From Clostridiales bacterium (lineage in GTDB: Bacteria > Bacillota > Clostridia > Clostridiales > Clostridiaceae): a stretch of DNA of 41,733 nt. A model generated the notes under the pieces. It did not search any database and was not told the origin of the DNA. It saw nothing but the letters and a program-made list of their open reading frames with translations. The DNA is taken from the NCBI GenBank assembly GCA_012519155.1, contig JAAYQS010000031.1, positions 1 through 41,733 on the forward strand. The letters run 5' to 3'. Below, one piece after another: positions 25,551-34,350 of this stretch (position 1 is its first letter; each line of letters begins with the position of its first letter). The position numbers and the translations under genes are program-made.

Positions 25551-25574
25551 TCAGCCGTCGCCGATGCCCTGGGC
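25551..25574. other. GC-rich 24-bp island
   Basis: Eighteen of 24 bases are G or C (core GCCGTCGCCGATGCCCTGGGC region) in otherwise very AT-rich DNA. It directly follows the inverted repeat and abuts the stop codon of a minus-strand ORF fragment. Function unknown; it looks foreign to its surroundings. Confidence 0.6.
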
Positions 25575-25700
25575 TTAATTAAGTAAAAATTCAGAATATT
25601 TTACTTTTTCATTGTGAAAATTTTGATTATATGAGATGGATGGACAATCCACAATTTCAAGGTCTACGCCTAATATTAATAAAACCTCAATAATTTTCAA
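25575..25700 (-). pseudogene. Possible gene remnant inside a repeat-like element
   Basis: On the minus strand an open frame ends at 25575 and encodes about 41 residues from a TTG (LKIIEVLLILGVDLEIVD, then CPSISYNQNFHNEKV). Its amino-acid composition looks protein-like, but there is no Shine-Dalgarno site or good start and I do not recognise it. It could be the tail of a lost gene, part of a dispersed repeat, or chance. With the inverted repeat and GC island it fills most of the 334-bp gap 25454-25787; the remainder is the pfkA-transcript terminator and the promoter of the next gene. Confidence 0.3.
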
Positions 25701-25708
25701 ATAAACAT

Positions 25709-25737
25709 TTGTAAAAATATGGTAAATATATTAAAAT
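25709..25737 (+). promoter_or_regulatory. Promoter of the Gmd-like gene
   Basis: TTGTAA and TAAAAT with a 17-bp spacer, about 50 bp upstream of the start codon. Confidence 0.5.
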
Positions 25738-25787
25738 ATATTTATGTTATAAATGTACAATTTGAGAAGAGAGGTTTTAAGTAAACT

Positions 25788-26750
25788 ATGAAAAAAGCAG
25801 TAATAATTGGGTTAGAGAATCAAGATGGATATTATTTATCTGAATTATTAATTAGTAAAGGATATGATATAATTGGCATATTTAAATGTAAAGAGCTTCT
25901 TAAGGATTATGTATACTATTCTAATAGAATTAAATATTTAAATCTTATGGAAAATGATATTGAACATATTTTAATAAAGTTTAAACCAGATGAAATTTAT
26001 AATTTATATGAAAGTAATGGCAGCTTAACAAGAAAAATATTAAAGTACATTAGTGTATATGAATTAAAGAGTAAATATTATCAATCATCAAATGAATTAT
26101 TATTTAAAAAAATTTTAGATGAAGATACATCTGAGGATGAATTTTTGATAAATTCAAAAGGATATCTTTATTCTTATTGGAGAACAAAAAGCTATAGAGA
26201 ATGTTACAATTTGTTTGCTTGTAATGGGGTGTTATTTAACCATGAATCTGTAAAATGCAGAGAAAAGTATTCAGCTTCAGTTATAGCAGAGGCCGTTGTC
26301 ATGATATATTTTGGACTTAAAGATACTATCTTTATAGATAATTTAGATTATAAGAAAGAATGGGGATATACTAGAGATTACATTCAGGGTATTTGGCTTA
26401 TGATGCAAAAGGATGTTTCATCAGATTATGTTTTATCAACCAATGAACGTCATAGTATTAGAGAATTTATAGAAATTGCATTTGTGAAAGTTGGTATTTA
26501 TATAGTTTGGAAAAAAGTAGCGGGTTTTGAATATGGATACAATAAAACTGATGGAAAGTTACTGGTAAAAGCTTGTGATAATAATTTTAATAACGTAAGT
26601 ATTTTACATGGTAATGCAAAAAAGGCAGAGAGGATACTTAATTGGAATAGAAAAGTAAGCTTTACAAATTTAGTTGAAAAGTTTGTAACATATTATAAAA
26701 AACTATATTTGAAAGAAATTTATTGTAAAGATAACTTGCAACAAAAATGA
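25788..26750 (+). CDS. Divergent GDP-mannose 4,6-dehydratase-like protein, probably inactive
   Basis: 320 aa; AGAGAGG upstream. It aligns along its length with Gmd-type short-chain dehydratases: IIGLENQDGYYLSELLISKGYDIIG (Rossmann loop), KPDEIYNLYE, YQSSNELLF, YWRTKSYRECYNLFACNGVLFNHES as two adjoining blocks, and KKEWGYTRDYIQGIWLMMQ. Key residues are lost: the glycine-rich loop reads GLENQDG instead of GxTGQDG, and the catalytic Tyr and Lys of YxxxK are Asn122 and Tyr126. Two segments between the conserved blocks are shortened. So it is likely a pseudoenzyme or does different chemistry. It stands alone with no other nucleotide-sugar genes nearby. Confidence 0.75.
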   Translation: MKKAVIIGLENQDGYYLSELLISKGYDIIGIFKCKELLKDYVYYSNRIKYLNLMENDIEHILIKFKPDEIYNLYESNGSLTRKILKYISVYELKSKYYQSSNELLFKKILDEDTSEDEFLINSKGYLYSYWRTKSYRECYNLFACNGVLFNHESVKCREKYSASVIAEAVVMIYFGLKDTIFIDNLDYKKEWGYTRDYIQGIWLMMQKDVSSDYVLSTNERHSIREFIEIAFVKVGIYIVWKKVAGFEYGYNKTDGKLLVKACDNNFNNVSILHGNAKKAERILNWNRKVSFTNLVEKFVTYYKKLYLKEIYCKDNLQQK

Positions 26751-26907
26751 CAAATTTAATAGTTAATTCTAGTTATTAAATTCGTTTACAAAATTTTAAA
26801 AAACTATTGATAAAAACTCTAAAAACGTTTATTATATAATTATGTTATGTAAATGATTAACTAACAATATTAATTATCTCAATTACATATTTTTATGTAA
26901 ATAAATT

Positions 26908-26915
26908 AAGGGGGA
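26908..26915 (+). promoter_or_regulatory. G-run Shine-Dalgarno site AAGGGGGA (CBM26 amylase)
   Basis: It lies eight bases before the ATG at 26924. AGGGGGA is perfectly complementary to UCCCCCU of small RNA B. Confidence 0.7.
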
Positions 26916-26923
26916 GATTATTA

Positions 26924-29900
26924 ATGGTAGGAAAAAGTATTAAAAGACTTATTGCATTAGTTACTATGTCAATGACATTATTTAGCACAACTTTAGCTAG
27001 TGCAGCTGATACTATTGTAAACGATAGTACTACTAAAGATTCTACAAGCTCTAATTCAGATGATTTATTTCAAAATGTTGAAAATGGCGACATGGAAGGT
27101 ATCTTAAAAGTAAACGTTGACGATAATGGTGATCTTACTTATCAAGAACCAGTAGGAAAAACTGCACTTGAACAACCTAAAGGCGATTGGGGTGACAAAG
27201 TATATACTGAAGACAGAGTCTTTTCATGGGATAATGTTAACATGTATTTTGTAATTACTGATAGGTTTGTAAATGGGGACCCTGATAATGATCATTCTTA
27301 TAATAGAGGATTAAAAAAGGATGGAACTCCTGTGGCAAATTATGATACAAGAACAGGATATTTCCATGGTGGAGATTTAAAAGGATTAACTTCAAAAATT
27401 GAAGATGGATATTTTGATAATTTAGGTACTGATGCAATATGGCTATCTGCACCTTATGAACAAATACATGGTGCATTATCTGCTGGTGGATTTAAACATT
27501 ATGCTTATGAAGGATATTATGCTTTAGATTTCACTGAAATGGATAAGAACATGGGTACAGAAAAAGAACTGGAAGAATTTATTGATACTGCACATGAACA
27601 TGGTATAAGAGTAGTATTTGACGTGGTTATGAACCATGTAGGTTATGCAAATCCATATGATGCCAATGAATTTAAATATGGTGGACTTAATAGTAATTGG
27701 CAAGATATTTATTATCAAGATGATAGTAGTTTAAAATGGTGGATGGATTATGATATTGAAGCAGCAAAAGGATCAAATGGTAGTGATTCTAAAAAAGGAA
27801 TGCTGCTATCAGATGCAGATTGGAATAATTTCTGGGGACCTAATTGGATAAGAATGGTTGTGGACAAAGATGGTACTCATAGATTTGGAAAATACTCTCC
27901 AACAGGTGTTGAAGATTCTGGAGATGAAAGAACTTATTGTTCTAAGGGGCTTCCAGATTTAGTTACAGAAGGAACAACAGATCCAGGAATGCCAGTATTC
28001 TTCAAAAATAAGTGGAGTGCTACTAAAATGGAAAAAGAAAAATCTGAGCTAGATCAATTCTGTAAAGATAATGGAATGAACAAATGTGTAAAGACATATT
28101 TAGTAAAGTGGCTTTCTGATTGGGTAAGAAAATATGGTGTAGATGGATTTAGATGTGATACTGCAAAACATGTTACATTAGATTGTTGGGCAGATTTAAA
28201 GAAAGCTTCAAAGAAAGCACTAACTGATTGGAGAAAAGCTAATCCAGATAAACCAGGAGCAAAATGGACAGAAGATTTTTGGATGACTGGTGAACACTGG
28301 AATCATGGTGTAGGTAAGGATGAGTATTATTCAAATGGATTTGATTCTATGATTAACTTTGATTTTAAAAAGAATGATTCAAAAACAGGCTCTGAATTAG
28401 ATGGACTTTATAGTAGTTATGCACAAGAAATTAATAAGGATGATTCATTTAATGTATTAAGTTATATTTCATCACATGATACTTCTATAGGAGCTAGAAG
28501 TGCTAATGCAGGAACAGCATTACTATTATGTCCTGGTGGAGTTCAAACTTTCTATGGTGATGAAACTGGAAGAAAAGATGATGGTAGCCCAGAAGGACAA
28601 AGCCCAAGAAGTAATATGAACTGGGATTCAATAGATAAATCTATTCTTGCACATTGGCAAAAAGTTGGACAATTTAGAAGTGAGCATATAGCAGTAGGTG
28701 CTGGTACTCATAAAAAACTTTCTGGGGAGCCATATACATTTAGTAGAGTATATGATAAAAATGGTGTGTCAGATAAGGTTGTAGTATCACTTCCAGGAAA
28801 ATCTGGAGCATGTAAAGTAGACTGTGGAACTACATTTGATGATAGTGCATCAGTAATTGATTACTATACAGGATCTGAATATGTAGTTTCTGATGGAAAA
28901 GTTGATGTAGTTGCAGGAGATAATGGAGTAGTTCTTTTAGCACAAGGACAACCTTCTAATAAGGCAGTAGTTAGTGCAAGTGTAGCAAGTGGAGATTTTT
29001 ATGAAGATCCATTAGCAGTAACATTAAAAGTTATGAGAGCTGATAAAGGTACTTATTCAATAAATGGTGAAAAAGAAGTAGAATTTAAAGATGGTGACAA
29101 AATAACAATTGCTGATAAATCTGAAATTGGTGATACATTTACACTAGAATTAAAAGCAACTGGTGAAGATGGTGAAGAAGTTACTAAATCTTACACTTAT
29201 AAGAAAGCAGAAAAACCAATTATTAAGAATTTAATAATTCATGCTAAAAATTCAGCTTGGGCAAATCCAATTAATGCATATGTTTATGGTACTGATGCAG
29301 CAGAAACAGCTTTAAGTGCAAGATGGCCTGGAGATCCAATGACAAAAGGTGATGATGGTTGGTATACAATAGAGTATGATACAACTGATGCTGCAAAAAT
29401 AATTTTCAACTGCGGAGAGTCAAGTCCAGATAGAGATCCAGCAGATATGATGCCTGGATTTGAGAAACAAGGTGAATGTTGGTATTTAGATGGTAAATGG
29501 TATGATTATAATCCAGAATCACCTAAGGTTGAAGGAATTACTGCTAATCCAACAAAAGGAGAAGTTAATAAAGAAACTACATTTACTGCAAAAGCTAGTG
29601 GTGGTTCAGGAACTCTATCATATGAATTCTTTAAAGGAACTACTCCAATTGGTAAATCTGAAGATGGAAAATGTACTTGGACACCAGATGAAGCTGGTAG
29701 TTACAAGATTAAAGTAGTGGTAACTGATGAAAGTAAAAATAGTGATTCAGCACAAATGACTTATACTGTTAGTGCTGATGATCCAAAACCACCAATAAAG
29801 AAACTATCAATTAAATCAGTAGAGGCAAGCAGTGATACTATTAAAGTTGGAGATAGTACAACAATATCAGTAGTGACTGAAAATGGTACTGGAGATGTTC

Positions 29901-30814
29901 AATATAAATTCTCAGATGGAAAAACTGTATTACAAAAATATTCATCAGAAAGTGAATATGTATTTGAACCTACTGAAGCTGGAGATTATGTAATTACAGT
30001 AACAGCAAAAGATGAAGATGGTAATGAAGATTCAAAAGATATTAAAATCAAAGTAGATGAAAAAACTCCTATAGATCCACCAATTGGTGATGAAAACCCA
30101 GTTACATTAGCTTCATTTAAACCAGATAAACAAGCTCCACAAACAGTTGGAACTAAGGTTACATTTACAGCAACTGCAGAAGATGGTGTTGGTGATATAG
30201 TTTATGCATTCTATATAAATGGTAGTACTAAGCCAGTTCAAAAAGGAAGCAGAAATACATTTGCATGGACTCCTGCAGAAGAAGGCACTTATACAATTAA
30301 AGTGGTTATTACAGATGATTCTGAAGAATCTAGTGTAGAAAATGATGATAATACAGCTGAATTAACTTATAAAGTTACTAAAAGTGGCACTACTACTGAT
30401 CCAGAAGATCCAACTGAGGCTATAAAGGTATCATTAAAAGCTAATAGTGATAGTATTCAAGTTGGTAAAGAAGTTAAATTTACAGCTGAAACTTCTAATG
30501 CTGATGGTGATGTAACTTATACTTTCTATGTTGATGGCAAGAAAAAACAAAGTGGTGCATCTAATGAATTTGTATGGACTCCTGCAGAAGAAGGTTCATA
30601 TAAAATTCAAGTTGAAGCAGTAGATGAAGAAGGAAATACAGCTGAAGATAAAATAGATGAATACAAAGTATCTAATAGTCAAAAACCAGATGAACCAAAG
30701 GATGATCCAGAATCACCTACTGGTGATCCTGTAAGTGCTATGCCAATGGTAGTGCTTGGAGCAATGGCATTAGGATACGTTGCATATAGTAAGAAAACTA
30801 AACAAGCTAGATAA
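26924..30814 (+). CDS. Large surface GH13 amylase with CBM26 and repeated Ig-like modules
   Basis: 1296 aa. Signal peptide 1-27. GH13 barrel at about 100-640 of the MalS-like type (GH13_19 is my best guess): region I DVVMNH (233-238), region II FRCDTAKH with nucleophile D412, region III MTGEHWNHG with E457, region IV SSHD with D519. An Ig-type module follows (about 685-762), then a CBM26-type starch-binding module (about 764-867: NSAWANPINAYVYG, RWPGDPM, ECWYLDGKWYDY). Four related Ig/triple-Tyr (Y_Y_Y)-like modules span about 869-1250, each ending in F/C-x-W-T-P-x-E-x-G-x-Y-x-I. The C terminus is SPTGD, a hydrophobic helix and a basic tail, an anchor-like signal. First gene of the surface starch cluster. 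It should degrade starch at the cell surface. Confidence 0.92.
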   Translation: MVGKSIKRLIALVTMSMTLFSTTLASAADTIVNDSTTKDSTSSNSDDLFQNVENGDMEGILKVNVDDNGDLTYQEPVGKTALEQPKGDWGDKVYTEDRVFSWDNVNMYFVITDRFVNGDPDNDHSYNRGLKKDGTPVANYDTRTGYFHGGDLKGLTSKIEDGYFDNLGTDAIWLSAPYEQIHGALSAGGFKHYAYEGYYALDFTEMDKNMGTEKELEEFIDTAHEHGIRVVFDVVMNHVGYANPYDANEFKYGGLNSNWQDIYYQDDSSLKWWMDYDIEAAKGSNGSDSKKGMLLSDADWNNFWGPNWIRMVVDKDGTHRFGKYSPTGVEDSGDERTYCSKGLPDLVTEGTTDPGMPVFFKNKWSATKMEKEKSELDQFCKDNGMNKCVKTYLVKWLSDWVRKYGVDGFRCDTAKHVTLDCWADLKKASKKALTDWRKANPDKPGAKWTEDFWMTGEHWNHGVGKDEYYSNGFDSMINFDFKKNDSKTGSELDGLYSSYAQEINKDDSFNVLSYISSHDTSIGARSANAGTALLLCPGGVQTFYGDETGRKDDGSPEGQSPRSNMNWDSIDKSILAHWQKVGQFRSEHIAVGAGTHKKLSGEPYTFSRVYDKNGVSDKVVVSLPGKSGACKVDCGTTFDDSASVIDYYTGSEYVVSDGKVDVVAGDNGVVLLAQGQPSNKAVVSASVASGDFYEDPLAVTLKVMRADKGTYSINGEKEVEFKDGDKITIADKSEIGDTFTLELKATGEDGEEVTKSYTYKKAEKPIIKNLIIHAKNSAWANPINAYVYGTDAAETALSARWPGDPMTKGDDGWYTIEYDTTDAAKIIFNCGESSPDRDPADMMPGFEKQGECWYLDGKWYDYNPESPKVEGITANPTKGEVNKETTFTAKASGGSGTLSYEFFKGTTPIGKSEDGKCTWTPDEAGSYKIKVVVTDESKNSDSAQMTYTVSADDPKPPIKKLSIKSVEASSDTIKVGDSTTISVVTENGTGDVQYKFSDGKTVLQKYSSESEYVFEPTEAGDYVITVTAKDEDGNEDSKDIKIKVDEKTPIDPPIGDENPVTLASFKPDKQAPQTVGTKVTFTATAEDGVGDIVYAFYINGSTKPVQKGSRNTFAWTPAEEGTYTIKVVITDDSEESSVENDDNTAELTYKVTKSGTTTDPEDPTEAIKVSLKANSDSIQVGKEVKFTAETSNADGDVTYTFYVDGKKKQSGASNEFVWTPAEEGSYKIQVEAVDEEGNTAEDKIDEYKVSNSQKPDEPKDDPESPTGDPVSAMPMVVLGAMALGYVAYSKKTKQAR

Positions 30815-30835
30815 TATTAGCTAAATGATTTATGT

Positions 30836-30874
30836 CTTAAGAGATGAAAATTGTTTTCATCTCTTAAGGTTTTA
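30836..30874 (+). terminator. Intercistronic hairpin after the CBM26 amylase
   Basis: CTTAAGAGATGAAAA and TTTTCATCTCTTAAG form a perfect 15-bp stem with a 3-nt loop, but the T-run after it is weak (GTTTTAAT). Only 45 bp remain to the next start, so it may be a partial terminator or mRNA-stabilising hairpin. Confidence 0.55.
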
Positions 30875-30918
30875 ATAAAAAAGAAATTAACAAGATTTGA
30901 AAAGAGAGAGGGAAAATC

Positions 30919-33900
30919 ATGGGAAGATTATCAAAAAAATTAGTAAGTATTGTTACAACTGTCGTAGTAGCTTCAACAGTTATGGCGCAAACTCCATTAT
31001 CAGCAATAGCTGCAAATGATAATGACAATAATTTAGAAGTATCAGATGCAAATGATACAGTAGAAGAAACAGAAGCAAGTGACATGACTGTAGATGAAGG
31101 TGTTATGCTTCATGCATGGAACTGGTCATTTAATAATATTAAAGACAGTTTACAAGAAATAAAAGATGCAGGTTATACTGCAATTCAAACATCTCCAGCT
31201 CAAGCCTGCAGACTTGGTGCTAATTGGAATGATGCAGATAAATCTCAAACAAATGATAAACCAAAATGGTTCTATTTATATCAACCAACATATTTTACTG
31301 TAGGTAATGATTATTTAGGAACAGAAGCAGAATTTAAAGAAATGTGTGAAGAAGCACATAAATTAGGCTTAAAGATTGTTGTAGATGTTGTTGCTAACCA
31401 TTTAGCAAATGTTACTGAAAATAATGAAAATCATACAGATAAAGTTGATGCGGATTTATATAGTGAAGCAACAAAATGTTCAGGTTTAACAGATCCTAAT
31501 AGAATAAATAATTGGAAAGATAGGGAACAAGTAACTCAAGGTTGTTGTATTGGTATGCCAGATATAAATACTAGAGATGGAGGCAAGGCTCAAGAAATTA
31601 TTGGAGATTATTTAGCAGAATTAGTTAAGGATGGTGCTGATGGATTTAGATTTGATGCAGCTAAGAGTATTGAACTTCCTAGTGCTTATGAAACTGAAAG
31701 TAATGCTGTATCAAGTAATTTTTGGCCAAATGTATTAGAAAAAGCTCAAAAAGCTGATAGTAGTAAAAAATTATTTACTTATGGGGAAGTTTTACAAAGT
31801 GATGAGCCGGGAACAAATGCACCTGGGTATATAAAGAGTGGCTTAATGAGAATAACAGCAAGTAATTATGGTCAAATTCTTAGATATGCTGTTGGATATG
31901 ATGTATGGCAAGAAGAAGTAAATGGTGAAGATGTAATTCGTGGAGTAGGTACTAAAGCTGAAAAGGGTGAAGTTAGAGTAATGAATCCTACAGTAGATGA
32001 GAATTTATTAAGCACTGAAGTTGGTGGGGATTGGAATTATTATAATTTACCAAATGATAAAGGTTACCATTATGTTCTTCCAGAAAATAAAGCTGTAGGC
32101 TTTTTTGAAACTCATGATCTTTATGCAAATGCTGGTGCTACAAGAGCAATGACTAAGGAACAAAGAGAAGTATGCTGGGCTATTCTTACTTCAAGAAAGG
32201 ATATAGTTCCATTATTCTTTAATAGGCCTGTAGATGGTGATTTTGGTGGTGATATGTATCATCCAAATGGTGAAGCTTATAAAACAATGGGTGAAAAAGG
32301 TTCAGATGATTTTAAATCTAAAAATGTGGCTATTATGAATAGATTCCATACTGAAATGCAAGATCAAGACGAAAAGCTTGAAACAGTTAAGAATACTAAT
32401 GATTCTGTGTATAAAGCTACACGTGGTAACAAAGGATTACTTCTTGCTAATGTTACTGAAAGTGAACAAACAATAGAAACAGATACAGAATTACCAGATG
32501 GTGTAAATATATATTCTAGTAACGATGGTTCAACTTTAACTGTAAAGGGAGGCAAGATTACAGGAACATTAAAACCACAATCATTTGTTGCTTTATCAAC
32601 AGTTGATTTATCTGCATCTGAAACACCAGAAGTGAAAACTCCAACAATATCAGTTAAAAATGGAAAAGATACTTTAAAGAAAGATTCAGAAACTTCATTT
32701 GATGGAAGTATAAAAGTAACTATAAATTTAAAAGATGCAGAATCTGCTACTTACAAGCTTGGTGATGCTAAAGAAGTTGAATTAAAAGATGGAGATACAA
32801 TAACAATTGATGATACAGAAACTTTAGTTATTACAGCTAAAAATGGAGAGAAAGAAGCTACTGAAACTTACAAATTTAAGAAAAATCCAGAAGTTGATAA
32901 GAAAGATCCAAAAGCTACTGCTAAATTAGGTGGAAAAGCTATTGAAGATAATAGTACAACTACAATAGAAAAAGAAACTAAACTTAATGTAAGCTTTGAA
33001 AATGTTGATAGTTTATCATATAAATTTAATGGTGAAGATGTAGATTTAAGTGATGATGAAGTTAAAGATGAAATTGAAAATGGTCTTGAAATTGTAATAG
33101 GTAAGAACTTAGAAGCTGGTGAAACTCAAAAGGTTGAAATTACAGTTACTAATGAAAATGGAAAGCAAAATTATACTTATAAATTCAAAATGAAAGATAA
33201 AGAAGTAGTAGCTGATCCTGCTGAAATAATAGCTAAATATAATGGTAATGTTGTTGATGAAAATGAAACTATTGAATTTACTGATGAAGCACAATTAAAT
33301 TTAACATTTAAAAATGCAGCATCTGTTACAATTCAAAAAGACGATAATGCTCCAACTTCATTAAATAAAAATGTAATTGCAAAAGGTAAAACTGTTTATG
33401 TAGGAGCAGATTCTAATGTAGGAGATACAAATACAGTTGTTGTTAAAGCTAAGAATTCAGATGGTGTAGAAGTAACTAAGGTTTATACATTTAAGAAAGT
33501 TAATGAATTTAAATTTAATTCAGCTACTCCTGATAAAACTAAGGTTACTTTAGGTTCAGATGTTACAATTACTTGTGATGCAACAGGAAAAGATATTAAA
33601 TATGCATTATATACTAAAAAAGATGATAATGATGAAGAACAATATAGTGCATTCCAAAGCAGCAATAAATTAACTTGGACTCCAGAAGAAGAAGGAAATT
33701 ATGTATTAAGAGTAGTTGCAAAATCAGGTGAAGAAGAACAAGAACAAACAATTAAGGTTACTGTTAAGACTGAAGAAGTAAAGAAAGATTTTTCTGTTAA
33801 ATTAACTTCTGAAAAGGAAACAATTGAATTAGGAGATTCAGTAAAACTTATAGCTAACGCTTCAGATGCACAAGGAACTCCAAAATTCAAATTTAAATAT

Positions 33901-34275
33901 AAATTAGCTTCAAATAGTTGGACAGATAAAGAAGTATATGTTGTTGCTAAAGGATATTCAGAAAATAATACTATAGAATGGACACCTAAAAAAGCAGGAA
34001 CTTACAATGTAATATTACTTGCACAAGATGATGAATATAACGACAATAATGAAGATGCAAATAAAAAATATATTACAAGTAAAGAAATTACTATAACTGT
34101 TACTGAAAAGAAAGATCCAGAACAAAAACCATCTGAAGATAAACCTGCAACATCAACTACAACAACTCCAGAAAAGCCAGATTCACCAACTGCTGATACT
34201 ACAAAGGCTTTACCAATAGTTGCAATGATGGTTGCATCTGCAGCAGCACTTGTAAAAAAGTTTAAAAGACAATAA
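30919..34275 (+). CDS. Surface AmyE-like GH13_28 alpha-amylase with modular C terminus
   Basis: 1118 aa; GAGAGGGA upstream. Signal peptide 1-31. The catalytic domain (about 60-560) closely follows Bacillus AmyE (GH13_28): LHAWNWSFNNIKDSL, AIQTSPAQACRLG, LYQPTYFTVGNDYLGT, DVVANH (156-161), FRFDAAKS with nucleophile D246, FTYGE with E290 and ETHD with D400. The usual Lys-His pair of region II is Lys-Ser (S250). Then three similar beta modules (about 575-860, each with ATYKLGD-like and KDGDTITI-like strands) and two Ig/triple-Tyr-like modules (to about 1065). A Thr/Pro-rich stretch, SPTAD, a hydrophobic helix and KKFKRQ end the protein. Paralogue of the frameshifted gene downstream. Confidence 0.93.
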   Translation: MGRLSKKLVSIVTTVVVASTVMAQTPLSAIAANDNDNNLEVSDANDTVEETEASDMTVDEGVMLHAWNWSFNNIKDSLQEIKDAGYTAIQTSPAQACRLGANWNDADKSQTNDKPKWFYLYQPTYFTVGNDYLGTEAEFKEMCEEAHKLGLKIVVDVVANHLANVTENNENHTDKVDADLYSEATKCSGLTDPNRINNWKDREQVTQGCCIGMPDINTRDGGKAQEIIGDYLAELVKDGADGFRFDAAKSIELPSAYETESNAVSSNFWPNVLEKAQKADSSKKLFTYGEVLQSDEPGTNAPGYIKSGLMRITASNYGQILRYAVGYDVWQEEVNGEDVIRGVGTKAEKGEVRVMNPTVDENLLSTEVGGDWNYYNLPNDKGYHYVLPENKAVGFFETHDLYANAGATRAMTKEQREVCWAILTSRKDIVPLFFNRPVDGDFGGDMYHPNGEAYKTMGEKGSDDFKSKNVAIMNRFHTEMQDQDEKLETVKNTNDSVYKATRGNKGLLLANVTESEQTIETDTELPDGVNIYSSNDGSTLTVKGGKITGTLKPQSFVALSTVDLSASETPEVKTPTISVKNGKDTLKKDSETSFDGSIKVTINLKDAESATYKLGDAKEVELKDGDTITIDDTETLVITAKNGEKEATETYKFKKNPEVDKKDPKATAKLGGKAIEDNSTTTIEKETKLNVSFENVDSLSYKFNGEDVDLSDDEVKDEIENGLEIVIGKNLEAGETQKVEITVTNENGKQNYTYKFKMKDKEVVADPAEIIAKYNGNVVDENETIEFTDEAQLNLTFKNAASVTIQKDDNAPTSLNKNVIAKGKTVYVGADSNVGDTNTVVVKAKNSDGVEVTKVYTFKKVNEFKFNSATPDKTKVTLGSDVTITCDATGKDIKYALYTKKDDNDEEQYSAFQSSNKLTWTPEEEGNYVLRVVAKSGEEEQEQTIKVTVKTEEVKKDFSVKLTSEKETIELGDSVKLIANASDAQGTPKFKFKYKLASNSWTDKEVYVVAKGYSENNTIEWTPKKAGTYNVILLAQDDEYNDNNEDANKKYITSKEITITVTEKKDPEQKPSEDKPATSTTTTPEKPDSPTADTTKALPIVAMMVASAAALVKKFKRQ

Positions 34276-34289
34276 TATAAGTTAATATT

Positions 34290-34323
34290 AATGTGCAAAC
34301 ATTAACTGTGTTTGCACATTTTA
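34290..34323 (+). terminator. Intercistronic hairpin after the AmyE-like amylase
   Basis: AATGTGCAAACA / TGTTTGCACATT, a perfect 12-bp stem with a 7-nt loop and a short T-run. It lies in a 75-bp spacer. Confidence 0.55.
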
Positions 34324-34332
34324 GAAATAATT

Positions 34333-34340
34333 AAGGGGAA
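34333..34340 (+). promoter_or_regulatory. G-run Shine-Dalgarno site AAGGGGAA (first repeat protein)
   Basis: It lies ten bases before the ATG at 34351. AGGGGAA is perfectly complementary to UUCCCCU in the terminator loop of small RNA A. Confidence 0.65.
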
Positions 34341-34350
34341 TAATTAATAA

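Noticed and set aside
25620..25690. Short plus-strand ORFs of about 20 codons over the repeat-like element
   Set aside because: No ribosome-binding site and no recognisable sequence; the opposite frame looks more protein-like.
26771..26840. CcpA-type cre site near AAAAACGTTTAT before the CBM26 amylase
   Set aside because: Only about 12 of 16 consensus positions match and the key TG and CA ends are missing. A similar weak match before pfkA was dropped for the same reason.
33109..34298. Minus-strand open frames opposite the amylase and repeat-protein genes
   Set aside because: They mirror the Asp/Glu/Lys-rich coding strand (Ser/Phe/Leu-rich products), have no Shine-Dalgarno sites and overlap clear genes.
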